Counted from the stretch's first letter, positions 53,364-62,884 are shown. The stretch is 64,000 nucleotides of DNA from an uncultured Chthonomonadaceae bacterium (GCA_946479035.1 CAMLDW010000001.1:86068-150067), one strand, 5' to 3'. Program-made: numbers and translations. The notes: generated by a model not told the origin, from the sequence alone.

Positions 53364-53408
53364 GGGTTCAGACGAGCGGACAGAGGAGGACTTTGCTCGT
53401 CTGAGCCC
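53364..53408 (-). terminator. Stem-loop after the rodA-type gene
   Basis: GGGTTCAGACGAGC and GCTCGTCTGAGCCC make a 14-bp stem with one G-T and a 17-nt loop, 7 bp after the stop of the SEDS gene and upstream of the ftsK promoter. No T-run follows. Likely end of the six-gene operon. Confidence 0.5.
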
Positions 53409-53415
53409 TTAGCCG

Positions 53416-54516
53416 CTACTTGCACGCCGAGAAGAACCCGACCGCGCTCATGCACATCCAAAGCGCCGTCCCGCCATAGCTGACGAAAGGCAGCCACAGC
53501 CCCACCACGGGCAGCACCATCAGGTTCATCCCCATGTTTGCGAAGAAGTGGAAGCTGAGCGCGGCCAGGATCCCGGCCCCGGCAAAGCGCTGGAACGCGT
53601 CCGACGTGCGGAACGCCGCGACCCAGCAGCGGTAGAAGAAGAACCCGAACGCCGCCATCAGAAGGGTGACCCCGAAGAGCCCGCCCTCCTCGCCGACGAC
53701 AGAAAGGATCATGTCTGTCTGCTGCTCCGGCACGGACCCGTTCGCCTTCAGCTTGCCCTTCAGGTAACCCTCGCCAAAAGCCCCGCCCGAACCGAGCGCC
53801 ACAAGCGCGCGCGTCTGTTGGTACCCCTCTTTCTTCGGATCCGGGTTGACGAACCCGATGACCCGGCTCTTTTGCTCCGCGGTCAAGATTCCCGGCACGT
53901 TCCAGGCGACGCCGCCGAAGAACACGATCACCAGGAAAGCGTAGCCGATGAATCGCCACGGTACGCCAGCCACGATGGTCACCGCCAGCCAGACACCAAT
54001 CAAGGTCAGGGTCCCGCCGAGGTGCGGCTGTTTGAAGACCAAGAAGATCGGCGGCCCGACGTGCAAGAAAGAAAGCAGGAACGTCTTCGGCCGACGGATG
54101 TCTTCGATCCGGTTGACGTAGAACGCCGCAAGCGTGAACGCGAGCGCGATCTTGCTGAATTCCGACGGCTGGAACTGAAACGAACCGATGCTCAACCACC
54201 TCTGCGCCCCGCCGGAAGTCGTGCCGAAGACGTTCACCGCGGCGAGCAGGACGACGTTGATCGCATAGATCGGCGTCGCGGCCCTGTGCCAGACCTCGGC
54301 AGGCACCTTGTAGAAGAGGAGGAAAGGCACGACTCCCAGCACCCCGAGCAGGAGCTGCTTCTTGAAGTAGTTCGAGCCGGTCCCATAGTCGATGCTGTAG
54401 AGCGCCGCTAGGCCGAAGAACAGCAGGATCGCCGCCGAAGCAAGAAGCGGCACGTCGAATCCGTGCCCGGCCTCCGACTCGCTCGGCGAATAGGCCTGGA
54501 CGGCTCGCCTGATCAT
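53416..54516 (-). CDS. RodA/FtsW-type SEDS peptidoglycan glycosyltransferase
   Basis: 366 aa, about ten membrane helices. SEDS features: GAQRWLSIGSFQFQPSEFSKIALA, KQPHLGGTLTLIGVWLAV, SVVGEEGGLFGVTLLMAAF and NMGMNLMVLPVVGLWLPFVSYGGT. It polymerises lipid II in elongation or division. ATG 54516 follows an ATGA overlap with the preceding gene, so the cell-wall enzyme is the last gene of the lipoprotein operon. Whether it is RodA or FtsW cannot be decided. Confidence 0.93.
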   Translation of the reverse strand: MIRRAVQAYSPSESEAGHGFDVPLLASAAILLFFGLAALYSIDYGTGSNYFKKQLLLGVLGVVPFLLFYKVPAEVWHRAATPIYAINVVLLAAVNVFGTTSGGAQRWLSIGSFQFQPSEFSKIALAFTLAAFYVNRIEDIRRPKTFLLSFLHVGPPIFLVFKQPHLGGTLTLIGVWLAVTIVAGVPWRFIGYAFLVIVFFGGVAWNVPGILTAEQKSRVIGFVNPDPKKEGYQQTRALVALGSGGAFGEGYLKGKLKANGSVPEQQTDMILSVVGEEGGLFGVTLLMAAFGFFFYRCWVAAFRTSDAFQRFAGAGILAALSFHFFANMGMNLMVLPVVGLWLPFVSYGGTALWMCMSAVGFFSACK

Positions 54517-55163
54517 GGTTGGCCGTTCGCCGCTTTGGGAGGCATCGGCTCGCGCGTGTAGTCGTTCTCGAACTCGCGCCGCACGATCCCCTTCCTCGGA
54601 GCGAACCAGAACGAAAGCAACCGTTCCACCGGTTTGGCGGAGCCAGACTCGATCGAGAGCGACACGTCGACCCGCACGGTCCCGAACTCTCCGGCGACCG
54701 TGTTCAGCTTCTCTTCGCGCGTCTTGATCGTCGCGCTCGCCTTGCGGTCGGTTTTGCCAAAGTGGTTCGTGCCGCTCCAAGTCCAATCGTCGCCGAGGTT
54801 CAGTGGAAAGTGCAAGAGCGGGATCCCTGGGGTGAACTGGTCGCTGTTCTTACCCATGAACCGGAAGCTCTTGACGTCGTACTCGTAGACCTCGTTCTCG
54901 AGCACGACGCCGTTGGACGTGAACAAGAACTCGACCCTGCCGTCTGCGCGGTTCGCCGTCACGGTCGTCTCGATCGGGCTGCCCGCCGCGATCAGGAAGG
55001 CGTTCTCATACGGCGTCGCGTACGGCTGTAGCTCCTCGGCGCTCTCGTACCGCTTGGCGACCTGCTCGCTGTTTGCCTTGAGACAGCCGAGGAAGGCGAA
55101 ACTTGCCGCAAAGACCGCTCCACCGGTCCATAGGATCGCTCGGGTCGAATCGGTTCTGATCAA
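54513..55163 (-). CDS. Putative lipoprotein of a paralogous envelope set
   Basis: 216 aa. Signal with lipobox-like AFLGC near residue 27. The mature part is beta-rich, with PLNLGDDWTWSGTNHFGKT, VAGEFGTVRVDV, and LSFWFAPRKGIVRREFEND. The WTW motif and the charged strands match the neighbouring genes in the operon. Overlaps both neighbours by 4 bp (ATGA). Function unknown; probably envelope lipid-anchored. Confidence 0.78.
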   Translation of the reverse strand: MIRTDSTRAILWTGGAVFAASFAFLGCLKANSEQVAKRYESAEELQPYATPYENAFLIAAGSPIETTVTANRADGRVEFLFTSNGVVLENEVYEYDVKSFRFMGKNSDQFTPGIPLLHFPLNLGDDWTWSGTNHFGKTDRKASATIKTREEKLNTVAGEFGTVRVDVSLSIESGSAKPVERLLSFWFAPRKGIVRREFENDYTREPMPPKAANGQP

Positions 55164-55774
55164 CTTCCTTTCGGCTTGTAGCTGACGAGCTGCAGGGAAG
55201 ACTTCTCGGTGCGCTTGGGGAGCTTGCTCGTAGACTTCATGCTCAGCAGCCCGATGCCTTTGCCGTATGTAGCTACTTGCGTAATGGTGATGGGAGTGCC
55301 GAATTCTTCCATGATCCTCTGCTCGAGCGTCACTTCCAGGACTTCGAGCTTCTTGCCGTTGAACTCCTTCTCTCCCAGCTTCTTCACGCGCCCCTTCAGC
55401 TGCATGTCTGCCAGGCCGCCCATGAACTGGGTCTCGCCCTTGTACGTCCAGCTGTCGCCCAGCACCGGGCTCTTGAGGATCGGATATGCCGTGAGGAGCG
55501 GCCTCTTCTCTTCGAACGCGACGATCGTCACCTGACCGGCCCCGAGGTGGTAGTACACGCGCCCCGTCTCCTTGCCGCTGGCGGTCGTAACGACGGGAAA
55601 CGCCGTCTCTCCGCCGATCTGGACCGGGTCCCCTACCGTGTCCGTCGACTCTGCGGTCCCGAATTCGCTCACTTCGCTATAGACCCACGAGTCGCCGGGG
55701 TTCAAAGGGAAGAACGCGCCGATGCTGTCCGGCTCTTTTTGCGCCAATATCGCGATCAATAGACATCCGACCAT
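55160..55774 (-). CDS. Secreted or envelope protein, member of the W-x-Y set
   Basis: 204 aa. A short N-terminal signal (MVGCLLIAILAQ) gives FFPLNPGDSWVYSEVSEFG, where the motif GDSWVY recurs in the paralogues. PVLGDSWTYKGETQFMGG is a second copy. The chain ends in QVATYGKGIGLLSMKS and a basic SYKPKGS tail. Cys4 is too close to the N-terminus for a usual lipobox. Overlaps the next gene by ATGA. Confidence 0.76.
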   Translation of the reverse strand: MVGCLLIAILAQKEPDSIGAFFPLNPGDSWVYSEVSEFGTAESTDTVGDPVQIGGETAFPVVTTASGKETGRVYYHLGAGQVTIVAFEEKRPLLTAYPILKSPVLGDSWTYKGETQFMGGLADMQLKGRVKKLGEKEFNGKKLEVLEVTLEQRIMEEFGTPITITQVATYGKGIGLLSMKSTSKLPKRTEKSSLQLVSYKPKGS

Positions 55775-55785
55775 TGCTTTGTCTC

Positions 55786-56562
55786 CTACGAACGAGTGGA
55801 CTGGCTCTCGCTCGTCGGCTTGGTGTCTCCGATCTTCTTGAGCGTCATGTGGATCTCGTTCGTCTTCTTGTTCGGCAACTTGACCGTGACCTGCATCTTT
55901 ACGATGCCCACGCCCTTCGCGTAGTACGCCGTCGAAGACAGCACCGACTTCCCGTTCATGCGCGAGTCCGTCGCGCCCGTGGTCATGACGTCGCCAGTGC
56001 TAAGCACGACTAGGCAGTCGAAAGTGCCGGCGGGCACGGTGACCTTCTCCTCTCTAGCCGCCTTGTTGGACTGCGTCGTCGCGATCAGCGTGTCCCCCTT
56101 CTGGATCGATGACTTCGCCGTCCATTCCTTGCCCAGCGCAATGTCCGCAGGCAGCTCGAGCGAAGTGTCCTTGACCGTGCCGATGCTAAGCCCTACCGTC
56201 GTTACACCTTTGGAATCGAGCTCGACCGTCTCGAACCCAAGCTCGGCCATTTCGCCGGAGCGCTCGATCTTGAATGTCGCGACGTCACCCTTCACCGAAT
56301 CGAGCGTCGTCTGCACCGTCCCGTCGCGTTCCACCAAGTCGGATCCGAGCTTGACCGAGTAGGTCAGCAGCTTGTCCGTCCCCAGGCCGTAGTACTCGTA
56401 CGCCGAGTTCTTGAGCGAGTCGGGCAAGACAGGCGCTGCGGTCAGGCTCGTTGTCTTGGGGCCGCCGTCCGCTGGCGCAGGCGTCTGCACCTTCGCGCCT
56501 TGGTTCCCGCACCCGATAGCGAGCACGGCTAGCGCTGCGAGCACGATCGTTCTTGGGTTCAT
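55786..56562 (-). CDS. Putative lipoprotein, member of the W-x-Y set
   Basis: 258 aa with signal peptide and lipobox AIGC at about residue 18 (LAALAVLAIGCGNQG), then a Pro/Ala/Gly linker. Mature part: YYGLGTDKLLTYSVKLGSD, ADIALGKEWTAKSSIQKGD, VTVPAGTFDCLVVLSTGD, YYAKGVGIVKMQVTVK. The G.GI/VK strand matches its neighbours. 11 bp separates it from the 204-aa gene. Confidence 0.78.
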   Translation of the reverse strand: MNPRTIVLAALAVLAIGCGNQGAKVQTPAPADGGPKTTSLTAAPVLPDSLKNSAYEYYGLGTDKLLTYSVKLGSDLVERDGTVQTTLDSVKGDVATFKIERSGEMAELGFETVELDSKGVTTVGLSIGTVKDTSLELPADIALGKEWTAKSSIQKGDTLIATTQSNKAAREEKVTVPAGTFDCLVVLSTGDVMTTGATDSRMNGKSVLSSTAYYAKGVGIVKMQVTVKLPNKKTNEIHMTLKKIGDTKPTSESQSTRS

Positions 56563-56575
56563 CTGGTTTGTTCTC

Positions 56576-57262
56576 CTACGAAGGCGAATACGACTTCAGT
56601 TTCATCAGGACGACCAAGTTGACCTTGGGGGTCGAAATCTCCTGCCGCTGGCGTACAAAACCGACGTTCGGCACCCACCACGTAATCGCGTAGGAAGTGC
56701 ACTTTCCGTCCAGCGTGCTCCAGCTCATTACCGATTCTACTGCGAAAGCGGACATCCGGCCCATATCCGTGTCCACCTCCTGCGTGCCGACGTACTTCAC
56801 GGTCAGGTCGTACGGGCCCGAATCGCCCCCGATCGGGTACGGCCCTGTCCCGGACATCTTCTTCGTCTCGTATGGCTTGAGAGGGAAGCTGATGAGCAGT
56901 TGAGGCGGTATGAACTGCCGCTCCGGGCGCTCGCTGGCCTGGTAGATGCCGGTGCCGTCGACCACCCATATGCTCGGTAGGCCGGAGCCCTGGTCGTTCG
57001 TCGCCACGAGCGTCGCGCGGGTCGAAGCCGAATCGCTTACGACGTCCTGCACGCGCAAGGTCATGTCCTGCTTTTTTCCGCCGGCGGCAACCGTATACAC
57101 CCACTGGTCCCCCTTCTTGAGCGGCAACAGGCTCCGTTCTTGGCCGGTAGCTAGCGAGGCTGGCTTGACTTCCTCCTTCTTGGAGGTCGGTTTGTATTGG
57201 CCCTTCTGGCCGCAGCCGGCGAGCAGGATGGGCAAGGTCAGAAAGCAGAGGATTCTCTTCAT
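56576..57262 (-). CDS. Putative lipoprotein, member of the W-x-Y set
   Basis: 228 aa, signal MKRILCFLTLPILLAGCGQK with a textbook lipobox (LAGC). LLPLKKGDQWVYTVAAGGKK has the shared GD.WVY motif; FPLKPYETKKMSG and WWVPNVGFVRQRQEI follow. ATG 57262 is taken because upstream codons lie in the preceding gene; the two overlap by ATGA. Confidence 0.8.
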   Translation of the reverse strand: MKRILCFLTLPILLAGCGQKGQYKPTSKKEEVKPASLATGQERSLLPLKKGDQWVYTVAAGGKKQDMTLRVQDVVSDSASTRATLVATNDQGSGLPSIWVVDGTGIYQASERPERQFIPPQLLISFPLKPYETKKMSGTGPYPIGGDSGPYDLTVKYVGTQEVDTDMGRMSAFAVESVMSWSTLDGKCTSYAITWWVPNVGFVRQRQEISTPKVNLVVLMKLKSYSPS

Positions 57263-58380
57263 TTTTTCTCCGATGTCAGGATTCCATTGATAGTGTCGAT
57301 CGCGTCGGCGACGAGCTCCTTTGAGGGTACGCGCCGTATCACAACATTGCTCTCGGCGAGCTCCGTCGTTATCCTCGGTGCGGCAAGTGCGATCGTGTTT
57401 ACGATGAACAAGAGCTGAAACCCTTGGTTGTCGTGGCTGTACTTCCACAGCCTCATGCGGCCCGGCTCAGTCAGTCCGATCCTTACGTCGTTCGAGGTGT
57501 CACCCTGCCCGACGTCGTAGTTCGTGAAGCTCGCCGAGGTGATGTACGACTCATTGAGCAGGATCTGTGTGTTGTCCAGCACTTGCAAAGGCAGTTCTCC
57601 CAGCGAATCCAGCCGTTTGGCCGATATCTTGTTCTCCAGGGTCTTGCGAACGTCCTCTCCCTGATTTGCCTCGATGATCGGCTTCGCTAAGTCCCGGTAC
57701 GTGCCTTCGATGAAAGCCGCCGACGGATTGAACCTCTCGTTCAGCTTGCTTGCAACGAGTTGGCAAAACTGCGGCTGGTAGAACTCCTGCACCCGCCCCG
57801 TCATCGTCCGGCGCTGTTCGCCGACTGTGACCTCCATCGTCACGGGGCTGTCGATCAGTATCCCCGCGTTGATCGCCCGGACGTCGATCTTCTCGAGCGG
57901 CATGCCAGAGAGGTCCACGTTGAGGTTGCTGACGAGCTTCTCCAGTAGGCCAGAATCGCCGTCTATCGCCTTCCTGATGTCCTCCGCCTTCCAGACGGGC
58001 GTCCGTGCGGCCGTGTCCGTGTCGGGCCAGTCGTTGAGCCGCATCACCAACACGCCCAGCGCCTTCTCGTCGCCCTGCAAAGTCTGCAACAGCTCCCGAA
58101 GCGGCAGCCGGCTCGCGTTCGCCACCCCTTCGTTGTCATAGTTGGCCTTCTCGTCCCCCCCGCTCTGGTCGGTCTTCGCAAGGTATGCGATCTCGTTCGC
58201 CACGATGATCCGGTACCCAGCCCTTGGCGAGATCGCGACGATGTTCACCGCCCCCGGTTTGATCGGGGTGAGCTTCACATCGCGCAGCTGGTACGCGGAA
58301 TACCCCTTCCATCCTGCCCAACAAAGCACGATGACGGATAGTACGAAGAGGATGAACCTCCAAGAGCCTTGAATCTTCAT
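57259..58380 (-). CDS. Membrane-anchored protein of unknown function, first gene of the envelope operon
   Basis: 373 aa. One N-terminal helix (WRFILFVLSVIVLCWAGW) anchors a large, probably periplasmic, mixed alpha/beta domain. A central stretch reads TMEVTVGEQRRTMTGRVQEFYQPQFCQLVASKLNERF, and later come DVRIGLTEPGRMRLWKYS and FIVNTIALAAPRITTELAES. No named family. The gene is divergent from moxR (104 bp) and a TACAAT -10 lies about 50 bp upstream, so it leads the operon that ends in the SEDS gene. Confidence 0.75.
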   Translation of the reverse strand: MKIQGSWRFILFVLSVIVLCWAGWKGYSAYQLRDVKLTPIKPGAVNIVAISPRAGYRIIVANEIAYLAKTDQSGGDEKANYDNEGVANASRLPLRELLQTLQGDEKALGVLVMRLNDWPDTDTAARTPVWKAEDIRKAIDGDSGLLEKLVSNLNVDLSGMPLEKIDVRAINAGILIDSPVTMEVTVGEQRRTMTGRVQEFYQPQFCQLVASKLNERFNPSAAFIEGTYRDLAKPIIEANQGEDVRKTLENKISAKRLDSLGELPLQVLDNTQILLNESYITSASFTNYDVGQGDTSNDVRIGLTEPGRMRLWKYSHDNQGFQLLFIVNTIALAAPRITTELAESNVVIRRVPSKELVADAIDTINGILTSEKK

Positions 58381-58471
58381 GGAACCCCGGTCGGCGGCGC
58401 GCTACCGCCCGTTCCAGACCAACATTGTACCAACGCCCCTGGTTCCGGCCCAGCCCGGCACAAGTGCAGGG

Positions 58472-58477
58472 TAGGAT
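58472..58477 (+). promoter_or_regulatory. TANNNT -10-like element (TAGGAT) of the MoxR gene
   Basis: TAGGAT ends 7 nt before the ATG at 58485 and decides between this start and an in-frame upstream one at 58425. Confidence 0.45.
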
Positions 58478-58484
58478 TCCCCGA

Positions 58485-59432
<948 letters not shown>

Positions 59433-59436
59433 CCCG

Positions 59437-60420
59437 TTGCGCGTCCTCGTCCTGCGCCGACAGAGCTTTGGCGGCACCGCCACCTACACCGACCTGCTCG
59501 TCACAGCCCTCGACAAGGTCGGCGTCGAGGCCGTCGTCGACGACACCGAAGACTGGATCCCCAACGAGACCGGGCTCAAGACCGACCGCCAAGTGACCAA
59601 GGCCGTGCGCGCGGCCGCGCGCGGGTTCGACCTCGTGCACGCCTTCGGGTACCGCACAGCGTGGGCGTGCAGCGCGGCGTTCGGCAAGTCCTCCTGGGTC
59701 TACACCGCGCACGATATGCCAAAGACCGTGCACCCGCACCTCATCGAGCGGCTTAACGACGCCAGGACGGGGATCTGTTCCTCCCGCGCGGTGTATGACG
59801 CCCTGGCGAACGCAAAGGCACAGCGCTTGCGCACGGTCGTGCCTGGACTGCCGGTCAACCGCCGCACCCTCGACCGCGCCGAGTGCCGCGCGATGCTCGG
59901 CGCAGCGGAGGACGCGTTTCTCATGGCCTCCGCCGGGCGCTTCTGCAAAGAGCACTCGCTCCAGACCATCGTCTACGTCACCGACGCGCTGCCCTACCAC
60001 GCGCGCCTCGTCGTCTGTGGCCATGGCGAGCTGGAGGGCGAACTGAGGGCTTCCGCCCATGAGCGCGTCACTTTCAAGACCGAGCCCTTTGCGCAGCAGA
60101 CCGCCATCGCCGCCGCGGACATCGTCGTCGTGCCGAGCACCGTCGCAGGTTTTAGCTACACGGCGATCGAGGCCATGCTCCAAGGCACGGCCGTGATGAT
60201 GCGCCGCACCGGCGGCCTCACTGAGATCGCCGAAGACCACCGCACCGGCTTCTTCTTCGAGACCGACGAGGAGCTCCTCGACCTTCTCAGCCACCTCTGC
60301 TTCAAGCGAGAGCAGGTCCGCGAGGTCGGACGGGCAGCTCGCGAAAAGGCCCTGGCCGAGTTCGACATCGCCCGCACGGCCGCCGAGCTCCGCCAGGCCT
60401 ATGAGGCTGCCCTAGCCTGA
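59437..60420 (+). CDS. GT4-family glycosyltransferase
   Basis: 327 aa, GT-B fold. The N-terminal domain has RVLVLRRQSFGGTATYTDLLV; the C-terminal domain has SAGRFCKEHSLQTIVYVTDAL, LVVCGHGELEGELRA, VVPSTVAGFSYTAIEAMLQGTAVMMRRTGGLTEI (the E(x7)E motif position is FSYTAIEAML) and FFFETDEELLDLL. Start is TTG with GAGG upstream. It may follow moxR as a transcript. It probably transfers a sugar from a nucleotide donor to a glycan or lipid. Confidence 0.9.
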   Translation: MRVLVLRRQSFGGTATYTDLLVTALDKVGVEAVVDDTEDWIPNETGLKTDRQVTKAVRAAARGFDLVHAFGYRTAWACSAAFGKSSWVYTAHDMPKTVHPHLIERLNDARTGICSSRAVYDALANAKAQRLRTVVPGLPVNRRTLDRAECRAMLGAAEDAFLMASAGRFCKEHSLQTIVYVTDALPYHARLVVCGHGELEGELRASAHERVTFKTEPFAQQTAIAAADIVVVPSTVAGFSYTAIEAMLQGTAVMMRRTGGLTEIAEDHRTGFFFETDEELLDLLSHLCFKREQVREVGRAAREKALAEFDIARTAAELRQAYEAALA

Positions 60421-60583
60421 AAAAAAGCGGAAAAGTGTGGAGAAAGGGGCCCAAGACCGATAGCAATCGGGCTCGGGGCTCGTCTAATCTCATTGAACAG
60501 TGGCAGTCACCAGGGACTGGTGGTAACGGAGGACGGAGCACGGACGCTCCTCCCACTGCTAATCTCCCGTGCTCGACTTGGGC

Positions 60584-61351
60584 TCACTGCCACATCTCGC
60601 GGACCTCTTTCACCAAGAACGCCCAGTCCTTTCTCGCGTAACGGGGATAGTGGGCCGTCACCTTCCAGAACCGCAGCCAGGGGTCAACGATTTCGTGCGG
60701 CCTCGGTGTGCCGTGGAACTTGACCACCTTCGTCTGTGCCCACAGCTCTTTGAAGATCTGAAGTGACTCCCGGTTGGCCTCTCTCAGCACCTTGTAGGAC
60801 TGGATCGCCCCGTCCGGGAAATAACCGATCCGGCCGAGGAGATCGAGCGTGAAGAGCGTGCTGTAGGTGAAGAACTGGTCCCCCTTCGTGCGGAACTCGG
60901 GATACCGCCCGCTCTTGTAGACCTCCCACACCTGGTTCAGCGTGTCGCTCTTTGTGATCCATTGAACGCACGAGTTCATGACCGGACGCCTCCAATCGCG
61001 GATCGCCACCAGGTCTTTGTTCAGGCACTTCGCAAACCCGACCAACGGCGCGATGTCGTCCTTGATGACGAGCGTGACGTCCATGAAAAGCGCCTCGTCA
61101 TAAGGGAACACCTCTCGGTTGTAGAGCACGAGCTTGTTGAAAGGCCCTGTAATTCCCATTCCGGAAATGTCGACTTGCAGGATCTCGTTCGAGACGTCGC
61201 GCTTGCGATCGCTGAAGCACGTCAGCCGGAACGGACGCGAAAAGCTCCTGCCCAGCATGTTAAAAAGGCGCTGCACGTAAACGTCAGGGAACTTGTCGCC
61301 AGCGTTCACGCAAACGATCTCGACAGGGCAGCCCGGGTGCTCTACTTCCAC
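60584..61351 (-). CDS. Glycosyltransferase-like protein, tandem paralogue 1
   Basis: 255 aa from GTG 61351. PVEIVCVNAGDKFPDVYVQRLFNML, RPFRLTCFSDRKRDV, GPFNKLVLYNREVFPYDEALFMDVTLVIKDDI, AIRDWRRPVMNSCVQWI, GDQFFTYSTLF and FPDGAIQSYKVL show a GT-A-like family in which canonical members read LDLD for the metal motif; here it is MDVT. It closely resembles the next gene (about half identical by eye). Its 5' end overlaps the next gene's stop by 10 bp. Function unknown. Confidence 0.82.
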   Translation of the reverse strand: MEVEHPGCPVEIVCVNAGDKFPDVYVQRLFNMLGRSFSRPFRLTCFSDRKRDVSNEILQVDISGMGITGPFNKLVLYNREVFPYDEALFMDVTLVIKDDIAPLVGFAKCLNKDLVAIRDWRRPVMNSCVQWITKSDTLNQVWEVYKSGRYPEFRTKGDQFFTYSTLFTLDLLGRIGYFPDGAIQSYKVLREANRESLQIFKELWAQTKVVKFHGTPRPHEIVDPWLRFWKVTAHYPRYARKDWAFLVKEVREMWQ

Positions 61352-62097
61352 AGGGTCTTGACCTCGTCCACCAGGAACGGCCAATCAGTCAGCGCGTGGT
61401 GCGGGTATCGCATGGTCACCGCGAAGATCCTTCGCCATGGGTCCAGGATGTCGGTCTGCCTGGGGCTGCCGTGGAACTTCACGATGCTCGCCTTCGACCA
61501 CAGCTCGGCGAAACCAGCCTTGGACTCCCTGTTCGCGTCGCGCAGGACCTTGAACGACTGGATCTCGCCACTGGGGAAGTACGCCGGTGCGTGCGAGAGC
61601 CCGAGGTCGAACAGCGCGTCGAACACGAACTCCTGGTCCCCCCGCGTCCGGTACTCGGGCCGTGCGCCGCTCTTGTAGAACTCCCACAAGGCTCGCGTCG
61701 TCTCGCCGTGCCGGATCCACTGGACGCACGTGTTCAGCACCGGGCGCTTCCAGTCGCGCACGCACACGAGGTCCGACCCCGTCGAACGAGCGAAGTCGAC
61801 AAGGTGAGTAATGTCCCGGATGATGACGAGGGTGATGTCGAGGTAGAAGCACTCCTTCGCCGGAAAGTTTTCGCTGTCGTACAGCAGCATCTTGTTGAAG
61901 AAGCCGCGCTCCCCGCGAGCACCGATGTCGATCTGCTCGATCTCGCGGGAGAGGTCGCGCCTGCGGTCCGTGAAGCACGTCAGCCGGAAAGGCACCGTGA
62001 GGTTCCTCCCCAGCATGTTGTAAAGGCGCTGCACGTAAACGTCGGGGAACTTGTCCCCGGCGTTTACGCACACGATCTCGACCGGCTTCTCGCTCAT
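61342..62097 (-). CDS. Glycosyltransferase-like protein, tandem paralogue 2
   Basis: 251 aa. PVEIVCVNAGDKFPDVYVQRLYNML is almost the same as in the paralogue. The metal-motif position reads YLDITLVIIRDI. CVRDWKRPVLNTCVQWIRHG, RTRGDQEFVFDALF, FPSGEIQSFKVLRDANRES and VKFHGSPRQTDI follow. In GT-A enzymes the second acidic residue binds the metal; both copies lack it. Translation is probably coupled to the first copy through the overlap. Confidence 0.84.
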   Translation of the reverse strand: MSEKPVEIVCVNAGDKFPDVYVQRLYNMLGRNLTVPFRLTCFTDRRRDLSREIEQIDIGARGERGFFNKMLLYDSENFPAKECFYLDITLVIIRDITHLVDFARSTGSDLVCVRDWKRPVLNTCVQWIRHGETTRALWEFYKSGARPEYRTRGDQEFVFDALFDLGLSHAPAYFPSGEIQSFKVLRDANRESKAGFAELWSKASIVKFHGSPRQTDILDPWRRIFAVTMRYPHHALTDWPFLVDEVKTLWK

Positions 62098-62123
62098 GGG
62101 TCAGTGCCGGCCGTCGAGGTTCC

Positions 62124-62744
62124 TCAGCGCGGGATGCGCGCGTTCACCGCGTCCCAGTCGATGCACTGCACGTACGCCTCGATGTACTTCGCCCGCGCCG
62201 TTTGGAAGTCCAGGTAGTAAGCGTGCTCGTAGACGTCCATCGCCAGCAGCAGCGTGTTGTTCCAAGTCGGCCACGTATCCTGCGAGTCGCCCATGTACGT
62301 CTGCACCCGCTTCTCCTCGTTGTCGTAGGCCAAGAACGCCCAGCCGCGCCCGGCCAGTCCGGTCGCCTTCCAGTCCGCCAGCCACGCCTCGAACGAGCCG
62401 TAAGACTCCTCGATCAGCTTGGCCACCGCGCCGGTCGCCGGCCCGCCCTTTCCGCCTAGCGTGTTGAAGTACACGGTGTGGTTGATGTAGCCGCCGTAGG
62501 CGAACGCGTAGTTCACCTTGAGCGCGCGCATCGTGCTGTAGATCTGGTTCGCGCCCTCGCCGGTGCCCGGCTGGGCCAAAAGCCCGCGGATCTCGTTTGT
62601 CTTGTTCGCGTAGCCCTTCCAAAGCGCCAGGTGGGAGTCGTGGGTCGCCTTGCTGATGCCGACGCGCTCGGTCGTGTAGACCTTCTCCGGCAGCGCCTCC
62701 GGCACGGTAACGAGCTTAGGCTTGCTCATAACGTTGGTGTCCAT
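62124..62744 (-). CDS. Iron/manganese superoxide dismutase, atypical
   Basis: Dismutates superoxide. 206 aa. Metal ligands can be seen: His in THDSHLALWKGY (N-terminal helix), His in GGYINHTVYFNTLGG, and Asp and His in MDVYEHAYYLDF. The usual HHxxYV gateway, Trp in DVWEH and the NHTFFWN second shell are changed (WKGYA, DVYEH, NHTVYFN). ATG 62744 is supported by TAAGCT 7 nt upstream; ATG 62729 is an alternative. Metal preference cannot be read. Confidence 0.88.
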   Translation of the reverse strand: MDTNVMSKPKLVTVPEALPEKVYTTERVGISKATHDSHLALWKGYANKTNEIRGLLAQPGTGEGANQIYSTMRALKVNYAFAYGGYINHTVYFNTLGGKGGPATGAVAKLIEESYGSFEAWLADWKATGLAGRGWAFLAYDNEEKRVQTYMGDSQDTWPTWNNTLLLAMDVYEHAYYLDFQTARAKYIEAYVQCIDWDAVNARIPR

Positions 62745-62751
62745 ATTATCC

Positions 62752-62757
62752 AGCTTA
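62752..62757 (-). promoter_or_regulatory. TANNNT -10-like element (TAAGCT) of the superoxide dismutase gene
   Basis: TAAGCT ends 7 nt before the ATG at 62744. A second hexamer, GATAAT, lies directly against that ATG, so the assignment is not unique. Confidence 0.35.
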
Positions 62758-62849
62758 TCAGCTTCTTTGCCCTGCCCGCCTCCAAACGGGCTGACCGTCC
62801 CGGCAGCCCGCAAGAACGACGGAATCTGGAAAAAAACACGACCAGCCGC

Positions 62850-62878
62850 TTGGCGGATCGGCCCAAACCGTGTATTCT
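62850..62878 (+). promoter_or_regulatory. Promoter of the DinB gene (TTGGCG-N17-TATTCT), leaderless geometry
   Basis: TTGGCG (62850-62855) and TATTCT (62873-62878) are 17 bp apart, and TATTCT ends 6 nt before the ATG. This is the one TANNNT site with a recognisable -35. Confidence 0.55.
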
Positions 62879-62884
62879 GAGACC

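Noticed and set aside
60421..60583. Small RNA gene (for example SRP RNA) in the 163-bp gap after the glycosyltransferase
   Set aside because: Short inverted repeats such as CACCAG/CTGGTG and GAGCACGG/CCGTGCTC exist, but no SRP or other known RNA core is present.
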